A DNA stretch of 64,000 bases, from NCBI RefSeq assembly GCF_001643235.1, contig NZ_LQWY01000012.1:124001-188000 (forward strand). Direction: 5' to 3'. The notes beneath the pieces were generated by a model. The model had not been told where the DNA came from, searched no databases, and saw only the letters and a list, made by a program, of their open reading frames with translations. Shown here piece by piece: positions 1 through 8,856 of this stretch. Position numbers and translations under genes: made by a program. Position 1 is the first letter of the stretch. Each line of letters starts with the position of its first letter. Source of the stretch: Domibacillus aminovorans (lineage in GTDB: Bacteria > Bacillota > Bacilli > Bacillales > Domibacillaceae).

Positions 1-378
1 ACGCATTCTTCCGCCGGTCATTTCTTCTCCTTTTCCAAGTAAAATGAGCTTGCCAAATTCAAGTTCATTTGCAAACGTGACAAGTGACGGTTCACAGACG
101 ACAGCTGCACGTAATTTCGTCAATTCCCCTTCAGACATGACCGGATATGTTTTATATAAAAATTGCGATACGGTCAGTTCTAGTACAGCATCCCCAAGAA
201 ATTCGAGCCGCTCATTGTCTTCGTATGGTTTTCTCCGATGCTCATTCACATATGATGAATGGGTAAATGCTTGTTTTAATAATGATTCGTTTTGAAAACG
301 GATATCCATGGTTTCTTGAAATTGTTCAAATTCCATATCTTTCCGTTCGGAATAACGCTCCCGATTTGTTTTCTTCAT
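1..378 (-). CDS. rnc: Ribonuclease III, 5' part (partial at window edge)
   Basis: Encodes the N-terminal 126 residues of ribonuclease III, the double-strand-specific endonuclease that processes rRNA precursors and structured mRNAs. The catalytic signature [13 protein letters not shown] is visible around residues 50-62, preceded by the usual [10 protein letters not shown] stretch. The start is the ATG at 378, with GGAGG about 7 nt upstream. The gene runs off the low-coordinate edge, so the rest of the catalytic domain and the dsRNA-binding domain are not in view. It follows acpP with a terminator between them, the same order as in B. subtilis. Identification is secure from the motif and the context. 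Confidence 0.95.
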   Translation of the reverse strand, partial: MKKTNRERYSERKDMEFEQFQETMDIRFQNESLLKQAFTHSSYVNEHRRKPYEDNERLEFLGDAVLELTVSQFLYKTYPVMSEGELTKLRAAVVCEPSLVTFANELEFGKLILLGKGEEMTGGRMR

Positions 379-452
379 TGATGTTCCTCCGAAAAGTTAA
401 AATACATACAAAAACAGTTTAGCTGAAAAAAATGCATAGCGCAAAGACAATT

Positions 453-482
453 GAAAAAGCAGACCCGCACTAGCGGATCTGC
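453..482 (-). terminator. Rho-independent terminator after acpP
   Basis: On the minus strand GCAGATCCGC pairs with GCGGGTCTGC (10 bp, one G-U) around a 4-nt loop, followed by TTTTTC. It lies 14 bp past the acpP stop, so it probably ends the acpP transcript and limits read-through into rnc. Confidence 0.85.
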
Positions 483-495
483 CATTAATGGACGA

Positions 496-729
496 TTAGT
501 TTTTGCTGTTTATGTATGTTACAGCGTCGCCTACCGTCGTAATTTTTTCCGCGTCATCATCGGAAATTTCTACATCAAATTCGTCTTCCAGCTCCATAAC
601 AAGCTCAACAACGTCAAGAGAATCCGCACCAAGATCTTCCTTGAATTTCGCATCAAGGTTAACCTGTGATTCTTCCACGCCTAGACGATCGACGATAATT
701 TTCGTTACACGTTCTAATACATCTGCCAC
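496..729 (-). CDS. acpP: Acyl carrier protein
   Basis: A 77-residue acidic acyl carrier protein, the cytoplasmic carrier of growing acyl chains in type II fatty acid synthesis. The phosphopantetheine attachment motif GADSLD is present with Ser37 as the attachment site. Length and the acidic helical sequence after it ([12 protein letters not shown]) fit the family exactly. The start is GTG at 729, with GGGAGGTGA about 6 nt upstream. It sits 60 bp after fabG and probably has its own promoter in that gap, as expected for a protein needed in far greater amounts than the upstream enzymes. A terminator follows. Confidence 0.97.
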   Translation of the reverse strand: MADVLERVTKIIVDRLGVEESQVNLDAKFKEDLGADSLDVVELVMELEDEFDVEISDDDAEKITTVGDAVTYINSKN

Positions 730-752
730 TATGATTCACCTCCCTTCAATGT

Positions 753-782
753 ATTATAGTCGATTTGCAGTCTTAGAACACG
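753..782 (-). promoter_or_regulatory. Putative sigma-A promoter for acpP
   Basis: A perfect TATAAT (753-758, minus strand) lies in the fabG-acpP gap, 24 bp upstream of the acpP start. The -35 is weak (GTGTTC or TGTTCT at 16-17 bp spacing). It would give acpP extra transcription beyond the fapR-plsX-fabD-fabG unit. Confidence 0.5.
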
Positions 783-789
783 TCTTTTC

Positions 790-1533
790 TTACATTGCCA
801 TGCCGCCATCGACACCAATGACCTGGCCCGTAATATATTTAGCCCCATTACTCGCTAAAAATGCAGCCGCAGCCGCGATATCTTCCACTTCACCAAGCGT
901 GCCTAGCGGGATTTGCCCAATTAACTGCTCTTTTGCTTCAATTGGCAGTTCATCGGTCATATCTGTTGCAATAAAGCCTGGTGCAATTGCATTGACGGTA
1001 ATACCCCGCGCTGCTAGTTCACGTGCTGACGCTTTCGTCAAACCAATCACTCCTGCTTTGGCTGCTGTGTAGTTTGCTTGACCCGCATTGCCGATTCGGC
1101 CGACTACAGAAGATATGTTAATAATTCGGCCGCTCCGCTGTTTCATCATCTGACGTGTCACCGCTTTTGTACAAAGGAATACACCTTTTAAATTCGTATC
1201 AATAACATCATCCCACTCTTGCTCTTTCATACGCATAAGTAAGTTATCACGCGTGATGCCTGCATTGTTGACCAGAATATCAAGACGGCCGAATTGATCC
1301 ACTGTTTCTTTCACCATTGACTGAACAGCATCGCTATCGGAAATATCGCACTGAATGATGAATGACCGACGGCCCATCGCTTTAATTTCTTCTGAAACGT
1401 CCCTTGCTTTTTGTTCATTGCCTGCATAGTTAATCACTACATCAGCGCCGAGTCGCGCTAGTTCAAGCGCAATCGCTTTACCAATTCCACGTGATGCACC
1501 GGTGACAAGTGCTATTTTTCCATCAAGATTCAT
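790..1533 (-). CDS. fabG: 3-oxoacyl-[acyl-carrier-protein] reductase
   Basis: An NADPH-dependent short-chain dehydrogenase/reductase that performs the first reduction of each fatty acid elongation cycle. Visible are the cofactor-binding TGASRGIG at residues 11-18, the structural NNAG at 89-92, and the catalytic Ser142, Tyr155 and Lys159 in the stretch around [14 protein letters not shown]. The 247-residue length matches the bacterial FabG norm. The ATG overlaps the fabD stop by 4 bp (ATGA), so translation is probably coupled. It belongs to the FapR-controlled unit fapR-plsX-fabD-fabG. Confidence 0.97.
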   Translation of the reverse strand: MNLDGKIALVTGASRGIGKAIALELARLGADVVINYAGNEQKARDVSEEIKAMGRRSFIIQCDISDSDAVQSMVKETVDQFGRLDILVNNAGITRDNLLMRMKEQEWDDVIDTNLKGVFLCTKAVTRQMMKQRSGRIINISSVVGRIGNAGQANYTAAKAGVIGLTKASARELAARGITVNAIAPGFIATDMTDELPIEAKEQLIGQIPLGTLGEVEDIAAAAAFLASNGAKYITGQVIGVDGGMAM

Positions 1534-2477
1534 TTTGCTTCCTCCTTCAGCGCCGCCGCTGTTTTCATAATCGATTCCTCATCGCTCACCGCAAACGTAC
1601 GCACGCGGCGATTTACTTTTTTTATTAATCCCGATAGCACTGTACCTGAACCAATTTCAATAAACGTATCTACGCCTTCGTTCAATAGTGCATTTACGCT
1701 GTCTTCCCATAAAACAGGTGAATAAAGCTGGCGAACGAGATTTTCTTTAATCGTTTCCGCATCTGTCACAGGTTTCGCATCGACATTGGCCATAACCGGT
1801 ACTTTGCTCGATTGAATGTTTGCAGCATCAAGCACTGCACGCAATTTTTCGGCCGCTGGTTTCATAAACGGAGAATGGAATGGACCACTGACGTTAAGTG
1901 GAATAACCCGCTTAGCGCCTTTTTCTTTTAATCGTTCTGACGCTTTTTCAACGCCTTCTTTTGAACCAGAAATGACAATTTGGCCCGGACAGTTAAAATT
2001 CGCTGCAGCCACAACAGCACCGCTGTTTGAGATTTCTTTCATCACTTCTTCAAGTGAATCGCGGTCCATACCGAGGACTGCTGCCATTGCACCGAGACCT
2101 GCTGGGACTGCTTCTTCCATCAACTTCCCGCGCTGATGGACAGCAACGACAGCTTTTTCAAATGTAATAGCACCTGCTGCTGCAAGGGCGGTATATTCAC
2201 CAAGACTGTGACCTGCTGTAAAGTCCGGTACAATACCAACCGTTTCAAAGCGTCTTAATACGGCCATACTCGTTGCTAAAAGAGCTGGCTGTGCATTTGT
2301 TGTTAACGTTAGCTGCTCATCTGGACCATTAAACATAATATCCGTTAACGAATACCCGAGTTTTTCGTCTGCTTGATCGAGCATCGCGCGGATGTCTTCA
2401 TGCTGATCCGCAAGTGATTTCCCCATTCCAACCGTTTGTGATCCTTGTCCCGGAAAAACAAAAGCAATTTTCCCCAT
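1530..2477 (-). CDS. fabD: Malonyl-CoA:ACP transacylase
   Basis: Transfers malonyl groups from CoA to acyl carrier protein, supplying the extender units of fatty acid synthesis. The N-terminal FPGQGSQ motif is at residues 8-14. The nucleophile is Ser91 in GHSLGEY, and the catalytic histidine region reads SGPFHSPFM near residue 200. At 315 residues it is of normal length. The gene overlaps plsX by 1 nt (TAATG) and fabG by 4 nt, consistent with one tightly coupled operon. Confidence 0.97.
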   Translation of the reverse strand: MGKIAFVFPGQGSQTVGMGKSLADQHEDIRAMLDQADEKLGYSLTDIMFNGPDEQLTLTTNAQPALLATSMAVLRRFETVGIVPDFTAGHSLGEYTALAAAGAITFEKAVVAVHQRGKLMEEAVPAGLGAMAAVLGMDRDSLEEVMKEISNSGAVVAAANFNCPGQIVISGSKEGVEKASERLKEKGAKRVIPLNVSGPFHSPFMKPAAEKLRAVLDAANIQSSKVPVMANVDAKPVTDAETIKENLVRQLYSPVLWEDSVNALLNEGVDTFIEIGSGTVLSGLIKKVNRRVRTFAVSDEESIMKTAAALKEEAK

Positions 2478-3478
2478 TAGTTTGAATCTTCCTTCCTACT
2501 GGAAATTTGTGTTTCAATAATTGCTGGTACGTTTGATTTCGCCATTTTATATGCCTGCTCAATCGCATGAAAAAATGCATTTGCATCCGATGAACCGTGC
2601 GCTTTAATAACAGGTGCTTTTAAGCCAAAAAGGCCGGCACCGCCATATTCTGCATAATCCATTTTGTTTTTCAATTTGCGCAGCTCATCTTTTAACAAAA
2701 CAGCACCGACTTTTGATTTTGTTGAAGAGGTGAAAGCCGTTTTTAACATCGAGAAAACAGATAGCGCTGTTCCTTCGATTGTTTTTAATACCATGTTGCC
2801 TGTGAACCCATCTGTTACGACAACGTCAGCCACTCCATTCAGCAAATCACGTGATTCAACGTTGCCGATAAAGTTAAGATCATCTGCTTCACTTAAAAGA
2901 GCAAAAGCGGCTTTCGTCAATTCGTTCCCTTTTTTCTCTTCTGTACCGATATTCAGCAAACCGACGCGCGGATGGTCAATGCCCCGCACTTTTTCCGCAT
3001 AAACAGAGCCCATAACAGCATATTGAAGCAAGTGCTCTGGTTTTGCATCCGAATTAGCACCCGCATCAAGTAGGACGAATCCTTGACCGTCAATTGTCGG
3101 CAAAGTTGGGGCAAGTGCAGGCCGTTCAATACCATCTATACGGCTAATGATGAAAAGCCCTGCAGCCATTAACGCTCCTGTATTACCGGCGGATACACAT
3201 GCCGAAGCTTCATTATTGGCGATCGCCGATGCCATCATTACAAGCGATGACTCCCTCTTCCTGCGAACAGCCCGAACCGGCTCGTCAGTGCCTAGAATAA
3301 CATCTGGTGCATGAATAACTTCCACTCGGCTATTCACGTCTAAATATGTACATATTTTCTGTTCATCTCCGAACACGATTAATTCGAGTTCTGGTATTTG
3401 CTTCAATGCCCGATTCACCCCAAGAATGATTTGCTCCGGTGCATTGTCGCCGCCCATTGCATCAATTGCCAGTTTCAT
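2477..3478 (-). CDS. plsX: Phosphate acyltransferase
   Basis: Converts acyl-ACP to acyl-phosphate, the substrate of PlsY in phosphatidic acid synthesis; a peripheral membrane enzyme. The N-terminus [14 protein letters not shown] is diagnostic, and [17 protein letters not shown] and [13 protein letters not shown] are further family stretches. An in-frame extension of 25 codons exists upstream, but the ATG at 3478 is preferred. It has AAGGAGGG 6 nt upstream, gives the usual 333 residues, and begins with the conserved motif. It overlaps the fapR 3' end by 17 nt. Confidence 0.96.
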   Translation of the reverse strand: MKLAIDAMGGDNAPEQIILGVNRALKQIPELELIVFGDEQKICTYLDVNSRVEVIHAPDVILGTDEPVRAVRRKRESSLVMMASAIANNEASACVSAGNTGALMAAGLFIISRIDGIERPALAPTLPTIDGQGFVLLDAGANSDAKPEHLLQYAVMGSVYAEKVRGIDHPRVGLLNIGTEEKKGNELTKAAFALLSEADDLNFIGNVESRDLLNGVADVVVTDGFTGNMVLKTIEGTALSVFSMLKTAFTSSTKSKVGAVLLKDELRKLKNKMDYAEYGGAGLFGLKAPVIKAHGSSDANAFFHAIEQAYKMAKSNVPAIIETQISSRKEDSN

Positions 3479-4052
3479 CTTGGCCCTCCTTATCTGGTAA
3501 CGGCGCGCGGAACATGGAGAATTCTCCACGGAAAACAAGTTCGCTGCCGACAAAACTTGATACTTTCACTATTGTTTGCAATTTTTCCGTGCGGATCACT
3601 TTCGCTTTTGCCACAATGCGCTCGCCTTCTCTTACCGGACGTGTAAACTGGATATCTGCTTTTCTCGTCAGCGCCATTTCGTCATTAATAACGGCAACAG
3701 CAAGGGAATTTGCCTGAGCGAATAAGTGATGACCACGCGCAATGCCATTTCGTGTAAATACATGTTCTTTTTTTACATCGAAAATCGAAATCGCACTTTT
3801 ATCAAGTTCAATGTCAATAATATCACCGATTACTTCTTCAATCGGAAGAGATCTCACTTCATCATCCATGTTTCGTTCTGCTACGTATTTTATTCGTTCA
3901 CGCAATTCAGGAATCGATAGCTCCATCCGGTCAAGTCGGATCGTTTGGACACTGACATGAAATTGACCCGCCAGCTCTTCATCGGTCACAAAAGGATTAG
4001 CCTGAATCGTTTCCTGAAGATGTTCCTGCCGCTCTTTTTTTGTTCTTCTCAT
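3462..4052 (-). CDS. fapR: Fatty acid and phospholipid biosynthesis repressor FapR
   Basis: A malonyl-CoA-responsive repressor of fatty acid and phospholipid genes. The protein has an N-terminal DeoR-like helix-turn-helix (about residues 10-45, ITDEELAG-like sequence reading [20 protein letters not shown]). A C-terminal hot-dog effector domain follows (about 60-190; [19 protein letters not shown]). The chosen start, ATG at 4052, gives 196 residues and the family N-terminus MRRTKKERQ; a longer frame upstream runs into the promoter and is not real. A FapR operator lies between this start and the -10 element, so the gene is probably autorepressed, as in B. subtilis. Confidence 0.95.
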   Translation of the reverse strand: MRRTKKERQEHLQETIQANPFVTDEELAGQFHVSVQTIRLDRMELSIPELRERIKYVAERNMDDEVRSLPIEEVIGDIIDIELDKSAISIFDVKKEHVFTRNGIARGHHLFAQANSLAVAVINDEMALTRKADIQFTRPVREGERIVAKAKVIRTEKLQTIVKVSSFVGSELVFRGEFSMFRAPLPDKEGQDETGN

Positions 4053-4076
4053 TTTATTTGCCACCATCCATCCGAT

Positions 4077-4095
4077 ATTAGGACTAGGTACTAAA
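4077..4095 (-). promoter_or_regulatory. FapR operator
   Basis: The inverted repeat TTAGTACCTAGTCCTAA (minus strand) closely resembles the known FapR box built around TTAGTACC...GGTACTAA. It starts 4 bp downstream of the fapR -10 box, so bound FapR would block the fapR-plsX-fabD-fabG promoter until malonyl-CoA releases it. Confidence 0.85.
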
Positions 4096-4098
4096 GTT

Positions 4099-4127
4099 AG
4101 TATAGAGACAACAAAAAAAGAATGCAA
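4099..4127 (-). promoter_or_regulatory. Sigma-A promoter of fapR-plsX-fabD-fabG
   Basis: TTGCAT (4122-4127) and TATACT (4099-4104) are separated by exactly 17 bp on the minus strand. The -35 hexamer lies inside the 3' arm of the recG terminator hairpin. Confidence 0.8.
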
Positions 4128-4144
4128 GGATAATCTTGCATTCT
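4112..4144 (-). terminator. Terminator after recG, overlapping the fapR promoter
   Basis: Minus strand: GAATGCAAG pairs with CTTGCATTC around a 6-nt loop, followed by seven T residues. It begins at the recG stop codon. Its 3' arm supplies the TTGCAT -35 element of the fapR promoter. Confidence 0.85.
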
Positions 4145-6201
4145 TAGTCAAGCTTTTCATCAGACAGTACACCCGATTCTGTTAACATAGCCCGTAAAAG
4201 ATGATATTCATCGCCTGTCCAAAATGATGGAGAGCCAATGAATGTCTTTGCATCTTCCCGTGCTGTCTCAAGCGCCCGATAGTCATGAACCATATCGGCC
4301 ATTTTAAATTCAGGCAATCCACTTTGCTTTCGACCGAAAAAATCGCCCGGTCCGCGTAGCTCTAAATCTTTTTCACTGAGGACAAATCCATCATTTGTTT
4401 CCGTCATGGCAGTCATCCGCTCTTTTCCTGTTTCCGATTTTGGATCCGCAATAAGCATACAATACGACTGCTCGGATCCGCGTCCAACACGTCCTCGCAG
4501 CTGATGAAGCTGCGACAAACCAAATCGTTCCGCATCATATATAATCATCACCGTCGCGTTTGGTACATTTACACCGACTTCAACGACCGTCGTTGATACA
4601 AGTATGTTCAATTCATTGGCACTGAATGATTTCATGACCGCCTCTTTTTCATCGCCCGACAGACGGCCGTGCATGAGGCCAACTGTAAATTTCCCATCAT
4701 AATAACTGCTTAATTGTGCATGAACGTCGAGTGCATTTTGAAAATCAAGCTTTTCTGATTCTTCAATGAGCGGACAGATAACATAGGCCTGTCTCCCTTT
4801 GCTCAATTCTTTTTCGGTAAAATCAAGTACGCGGCCAAGCATTTCTTCTTTCGCCCAATATGTTTCGATCGCTTTTCGCCCTGCCGGCATTTCGTTAATA
4901 ATCGACACGTCCATTTCACCAAATACAGTAATCGCAAGTGTTCTCGGAATCGGTGTGGCTGTCATAAACAACACATCTGGATTTTTCCCTTTCGCCCGCA
5001 AAACGCGGCGCTGGTTAACACCGAAGCGATGCTGTTCATCCGTGATAACCAGACCTAGATTGTGAAACAAAACGTCATCTTGAATGAGCGCATGCGTTCC
5101 AATTAAAATATCGATCTCCCCCGAAGCAAGTGCCTCAAGAAGTGCCCTCCGTTTTTTCCCTTTGACTGTTCCCGTTAAAAGAGCTGTATGAATGCCGAAT
5201 GATTCAAGCATATCATGAAGCGATTTTGCATGCTGCTCGGCTAAAATTTCCGTTGGGACCATAAGTGCTCCCTGATAACCTGCTGTGACAGAAGCGTACA
5301 ATGCCAGTGTCGCCACAGCTGTTTTACCGCTTCCCACATCTCCTTGCAAGAGCCGGTTCATTCGATAAGGTGATTTCATATCTGCACAAATTTCATTCAC
5401 CGCTTTTTTCTGCGCATTCGTCAGTTCAAATGGCAAAGAATCAATCAATTTTTTTAATTTGGCGAGATCGTATTTTTGTACAATGCCACCCGATTGCTCA
5501 CGGATCACTTTGCGGAGTGCCTGCATTTTCAATTGAAAATAAAAAAATTCTTCATAGACAAAACGACGCCGGGCTTGTTTCATTTCTTCCTGTGATTCTG
5601 GGAAATGAAGCGCCCTGATCGCCTCTTTCCGTTCCATAAGCCGGTATTTTTGCAGAAGATCCGCTGGCAATGTTTCTTCAATGTATAAACCATATAACTC
5701 AATGGCCTGCAAAACCAATTTACGAAATAATTTAAGCGGAATGGCATTTCTTAGCAAATAAACTGCTTCAAAATCCGTCTCGCGTTTGTACTGTCCCACT
5801 TCAAGTACTTGACCAGATAACGCCAGACGATGGCGATCCCATTTCCCGGTCACTGTTACTGTATCGCCGATACCCGCTTTTTTCTTTAAATATGGCTGAT
5901 TAAAAAACGTAACATTAATTACATGCGAACCAGAAAGCATCTTAAATGTGAGTCGTGATTTCTTTTTTCCATAGTACATGACAGACGGCTCTGTTTGAAT
6001 CGTTCCTTCAATTGTCACTTTCTCGTCATGTGCGGCATCGGACGGGCTTTTTAAACGCGTATCATCATACCGGGCTGGCACGAATTCCATTAAATCACCG
6101 ACCGTTAATACACCAATACTTGCAAGTGACATCTCCGTTTCTTTTCCCGCTCCATTTAAAACACTTACCGGCAGCTGTAACGGTGATTCGGCTTTATTCA
6201 C
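4144..6201 (-). CDS. recG: ATP-dependent DNA helicase RecG
   Basis: A branch-migration helicase that remodels stalled forks and Holliday junctions. The N-terminal wedge/OB region (about 1-240) precedes two helicase domains. Walker A is [14 protein letters not shown] (about 285-298), motif II is the DEQH at ITDEQHRFG, motif III is [10 protein letters not shown], and motif VI is QLRGRVGRG. The 685-residue length is typical. The start is GTG at 6201 with GGGGGG 6 nt upstream. It is separated from fakA by a terminator-like hairpin and from fapR by a strong terminator. In B. subtilis the serine dehydratase genes sdaAB-sdaAA sit between fakA and recG; they are absent here. Confidence 0.97.
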   Translation of the reverse strand: MNKAESPLQLPVSVLNGAGKETEMSLASIGVLTVGDLMEFVPARYDDTRLKSPSDAAHDEKVTIEGTIQTEPSVMYYGKKKSRLTFKMLSGSHVINVTFFNQPYLKKKAGIGDTVTVTGKWDRHRLALSGQVLEVGQYKRETDFEAVYLLRNAIPLKLFRKLVLQAIELYGLYIEETLPADLLQKYRLMERKEAIRALHFPESQEEMKQARRRFVYEEFFYFQLKMQALRKVIREQSGGIVQKYDLAKLKKLIDSLPFELTNAQKKAVNEICADMKSPYRMNRLLQGDVGSGKTAVATLALYASVTAGYQGALMVPTEILAEQHAKSLHDMLESFGIHTALLTGTVKGKKRRALLEALASGEIDILIGTHALIQDDVLFHNLGLVITDEQHRFGVNQRRVLRAKGKNPDVLFMTATPIPRTLAITVFGEMDVSIINEMPAGRKAIETYWAKEEMLGRVLDFTEKELSKGRQAYVICPLIEESEKLDFQNALDVHAQLSSYYDGKFTVGLMHGRLSGDEKEAVMKSFSANELNILVSTTVVEVGVNVPNATVMIIYDAERFGLSQLHQLRGRVGRGSEQSYCMLIADPKSETGKERMTAMTETNDGFVLSEKDLELRGPGDFFGRKQSGLPEFKMADMVHDYRALETAREDAKTFIGSPSFWTGDEYHLLRAMLTESGVLSDEKLD

Positions 6202-6224
6202 ATCATTCCCCCCTTTCTAAAAAT

Positions 6225-6256
6225 AAGAAAAAGAGAGAGATCTCTCCCTCTCTCAC
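6225..6256 (-). terminator. Probable terminator after fakA
   Basis: Minus strand: a GAGAGAGGGAGA purine arm pairs with a TCTCTCTCT arm around GATC, and is followed by TTTTTC. It is close behind the fakA stop. The simple repeat allows slipped pairings, so the exact stem is uncertain. Confidence 0.6.
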
Positions 6257-6258
6257 TA

Positions 6259-7923
6259 TTATTCAATCGAGAAAATAAACGGATAAAGCGGCTGCTGCCC
6301 GTTATGGATTTCCACTTCAGTATCGGGAAACTTCTCCTTAATATAAGATACGACTTGCTCGACTTCTATCTCCGTTGCATCCTGTCCATAAATGACGGTC
6401 ACAATTTCTGATTCATCGTCGAGAAGAGTCTCAAGAAGTTCTGTCACAGCTGTCATTTTATTTTGATTTGTCACTGTAATTTTTCCTTCTGCAAGCCCTA
6501 TAAAGTCGTTTTTCTTAATGTCAATACCATCGATGCTCGTATCGCGGACGGCATATGTGATCTGTCCTGTCTTCACATAGCCGGCAGCGCTTGTCATCGC
6601 ACTTTTATTCGTCTGCTCGTCTCCATCCGGATTAAAAGCGAGCAGTGCTGCAAGACCTTGAGGAACCGTTTTTGTCGGTATAACGATAACACTTGCTCCA
6701 GATATCTCTGCTGCTTGTTCTGCTGCCATAACAATATTTTTATTATTTGGTAATAGGATGACGTGATCCGCATGAGAATCATGAATGGCTTTTACGATAT
6801 CTTCCGTTGATGGATTCATCGTTTGTCCGCCTTCGATGACAAATGTAGCACCGATGCTTTTAAACAGTTCTGCAACACCTGCGCCCATTGCGACAGTAAC
6901 GACACCATAACGGGCTTTTTCTGCTCGTTTTGGTTCTTTAACGGATCCCCCTGTAATAGCACTATGCTGTTCACGCATATTTTCAATTTTCATATTGATT
7001 AAACTGCCATATTTTTGTCCAACTGTCAGTACGTCACCCGGATACTCTGCATGAATGTGCACTTTCACCATTTCATCATCTGAAATGACGAGCAGTGAGT
7101 CTCCATATTCACTTAATTCATCACGGAATCCTTCTTCTGAAAACGGATGTTTTGCTAGTCTTTCATCATCAAACTTCACCATAAATTCCGTGCAATAGCC
7201 GAATTCAATGTCTTTTGTATTCATAAAGCTTTGAACGCTTTTATGATGTTCAGCACTGACAATGTCTGTGAAATCTTGACGCGTCGAGAGCGCTGTCGGA
7301 AGTGCTTCTCCTTTTAATTCAGCAAGGAATCCTTCGTACACAAGCAGAAGTCCCTGACCGCCGCTGTCGACAACACCGACTTCTTTTAATACAGGCAAAA
7401 GATCAGGCGTCCGATTTAACGAAGCCTGTCCCTCTTCTACAAGCGCTTCGACAATAGCGACAATATTTGTTTCGGTCTGCGCTGTCGCTACTGCTTTTTT
7501 CGCCGCATCTTTAGCAACGGTTAAAATCGTTCCTTCAACCGGTTTCATGACCGCTTTATACGCTGTCTGAACGCCAGCTTCAAAGGCAACAGCCAATTCA
7601 ATGGCTGTTACTTCCTGTTTACCCGCAACCGCTTTTGAAAACCCGCGGAACAGCTGCGATAAAATCACACCCGAGTTTCCACGCGCCCCCATTAAAAGCC
7701 CTTTTGCGAGCGCTTCCGCTGTTTTGCCAAAGTGCATTTGTTTGTTTTGTTCCGTTTCTTTTGCTCCAGACGTCATAGACAAATTCATATTTGTTCCTGT
7801 ATCTCCGTCTGGAACCGGGAAAACGTTCAGCGCATCCACCATTGCAGCATTCGCTGATAGATGCTGTGCACCGGCTTGTACCATCTTAGCCAGCCTAGCC
7901 CCGTCCAATGAATTAATCACCAC
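6259..7923 (-). CDS. fakA: Fatty acid kinase A (YloV/DAK family)
   Basis: An ATP-dependent kinase subunit that phosphorylates fatty acids presented by FakB (DegV-family) proteins, for entry into phospholipid synthesis through PlsX/PlsY. The N-terminal DhaL-type domain shows NVFPVPDGDTGTNMNLSM (about residues 38-55; Asp ligands for the Mg-ATP site) and the GARGNSGVILSQLFRG loop. A DAK-associated middle and C-terminal region follows to residue 554. Two adjacent GTG codons could start the gene; the first, at 7923, has GGAGG 7 nt upstream. It is paired with the asp23-like gene, a conserved linkage in Firmicutes. The FakB partner is not in the window. Confidence 0.93.
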   Translation of the reverse strand: MVINSLDGARLAKMVQAGAQHLSANAAMVDALNVFPVPDGDTGTNMNLSMTSGAKETEQNKQMHFGKTAEALAKGLLMGARGNSGVILSQLFRGFSKAVAGKQEVTAIELAVAFEAGVQTAYKAVMKPVEGTILTVAKDAAKKAVATAQTETNIVAIVEALVEEGQASLNRTPDLLPVLKEVGVVDSGGQGLLLVYEGFLAELKGEALPTALSTRQDFTDIVSAEHHKSVQSFMNTKDIEFGYCTEFMVKFDDERLAKHPFSEEGFRDELSEYGDSLLVISDDEMVKVHIHAEYPGDVLTVGQKYGSLINMKIENMREQHSAITGGSVKEPKRAEKARYGVVTVAMGAGVAELFKSIGATFVIEGGQTMNPSTEDIVKAIHDSHADHVILLPNNKNIVMAAEQAAEISGASVIVIPTKTVPQGLAALLAFNPDGDEQTNKSAMTSAAGYVKTGQITYAVRDTSIDGIDIKKNDFIGLAEGKITVTNQNKMTAVTELLETLLDDESEIVTVIYGQDATEIEVEQVVSYIKEKFPDTEVEIHNGQQPLYPFIFSIE

Positions 7924-7940
7924 GAAGTTTCCTCCTTATA

Positions 7941-8303
7941 CTAAGAGCTCGTTACCCGCACACCCTGTACAAAAATATTAACAGACTCAACCGAAAGACC
8001 GACTGTTTTATTAAGTGTATATTTGACTTTTGATTGAACATTGCTTGCCACTTCTGAAATTTTCGTTCCATAGCTGACGATAATATACATATCGATAAAC
8101 ACTTGATCTTCTTCCTGGCGAACAATGACACCACGCGTAAAGTTTTCACGGCGCAAAATTTCAGTAATACCATCTTTCAACTGCTTTTTCGATGCCATTC
8201 CGACAATTCCATAGCAATCCACTGCTGCACCACCGGCAATCATCCCAATAACTTCATTTGAGATATCAATGTGTCCAAGTTCTGTTTTTAATTCAATCGT
8301 CAC
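7941..8303 (-). CDS. Asp23/Gls24 family envelope-stress protein (YloU-like)
   Basis: A 120-residue Asp23/Gls24 family protein. The family stretches TELGHIDISNEVIGMIAG and the GVIVRQEEDQVFIDMYIIV beta-rich core are visible, with an N-terminal helix typical of YloU. Members are small cytoplasmic proteins linked to envelope homeostasis; the exact role of this paralogue is unknown. The start is GTG at 8303 with AAGGAGGG upstream. It is directly upstream of fakA (17-bp gap) and divergent from rpmB, as in B. subtilis. Confidence 0.9.
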   Translation of the reverse strand: MTIELKTELGHIDISNEVIGMIAGGAAVDCYGIVGMASKKQLKDGITEILRRENFTRGVIVRQEEDQVFIDMYIIVSYGTKISEVASNVQSKVKYTLNKTVGLSVESVNIFVQGVRVTSS

Positions 8304-8435
8304 GAAAAGTCCCTCCTTGCGAATCGAACTATTGTCATTTTACTATACTTATATATATGTTCACAACTTACTAACCAAGATAGATCGGCTTTTTCACTGT
8401 CAAGGTTTTTTTCTTGAAAGACTTTGTTTAAGTAG

Positions 8436-8464
8436 TTGCATTCGTTATGTTATTATGATAAATT
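8436..8464 (+). promoter_or_regulatory. Possible rpmB promoter
   Basis: The 224-bp asp23-rpmB gap is AT-rich and must hold two divergent promoters. The best plus-strand candidate is TTGCAT-17 bp-TAAATT ending 64 bp before the rpmB start. Alternatives such as TTGTTT with TATGTT are almost as good, so the assignment is tentative. On the other strand several overlapping TATA-like elements precede the asp23-like gene, and I could not choose among them. Confidence 0.35.
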
Positions 8465-8527
8465 ATTTAAGTGTCTTGCAAATATAAAATAGACTATATG
8501 AATCCTGAACAGTAAGGAGTGAATAAA

Positions 8528-8716
8528 ATGCCAAAAAAATGTGTAATCTCTGGCCGTAAAGCACGTACTGGAAACAATCGTTCACACGCGATGAATTCAA
8601 GCAAACGTACATGGGGAGCTAACCTGCAAAAAGTTCGCATCCTCGTAGACGGTAAACCGAAACGTGTATGGGTTTCCGCTCGTGCGCTTAAATCTGGAAA
8701 AGTTGAACGTGTTTAA
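8528..8716 (+). CDS. rpmB: Large ribosomal subunit protein bL28
   Basis: A 62-residue basic ribosomal protein of the 50S subunit. The conserved stretches [17 protein letters not shown] and [19 protein letters not shown] are unmistakable. An in-frame GTG three codons upstream exists, but the ATG at 8528 has TAAGGAG about 8 nt before it and yields the standard N-terminus MPKKC. It is a single-gene plus-strand unit inside a minus-strand region, sharing a bidirectional terminator with spoVM, as in B. subtilis. Confidence 0.97.
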   Translation: MPKKCVISGRKARTGNNRSHAMNSSKRTWGANLQKVRILVDGKPKRVWVSARALKSGKVERV

Positions 8717-8728
8717 TTTTTCATAATA

Positions 8729-8774
8729 AAAAAGCACCTGTGCACAGTTCATACACCATGCACAGGTGCTTTTT
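8729..8774. terminator. Bidirectional terminator between rpmB and spoVM
   Basis: AAAAAGCACCTGTGCA pairs with TGCACAGGTGCTTTTT around a 14-nt loop. A-tracts on one side and T-tracts on the other make it functional for both convergent genes. The spoVM stop codon lies in its outer edge. Confidence 0.92.
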
Positions 8775-8856
8775 ATTTGTTCTTTTTCCCTGCAGATAAG
8801 ACCATTCGAATCATCCCACCTACAAATTTTGGTAGCTTTAATGTATAAAATTTCAA
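8773..8856 (-). CDS. spoVM: Stage V sporulation protein M
   Basis: A 27-residue amphipathic peptide, MKFYTLKLPKFVGGMIRMVL followed by SAGKKNK. It corresponds to the B. subtilis 26-residue SpoVM (KFYTIKLPKFLGG-like). SpoVM recognises the convex forespore membrane and anchors the SpoIVA coat basement layer. The conserved KLPKFVGG core and the proline that positions the helix are present. The start is TTG at 8856, overlapping the thiN stop by 2 nt (TTGA), with GGGGGG 8 nt upstream. A GCATATT at 8893-8899 (minus), inside the thiN 3' end, resembles a sigma-E -35 box, but no convincing -10 accompanies it. Confidence 0.92.
   Translation of the reverse strand: MKFYTLKLPKFVGGMIRMVLSAGKKNK

Noticed and set aside
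503-1072. 189-codon plus-strand frame opposite acpP and fabG
   Set aside because: It is antisense to two certain genes, spans their intergenic gap, has no Shine-Dalgarno, and its composition is a Ser/Thr-rich shadow of the true reading frames.
4053-4172. 40-codon N-terminal extension of fapR
   Set aside because: The extension runs through the FapR operator, the promoter and the recG terminator, so it cannot be part of the transcript's coding region.
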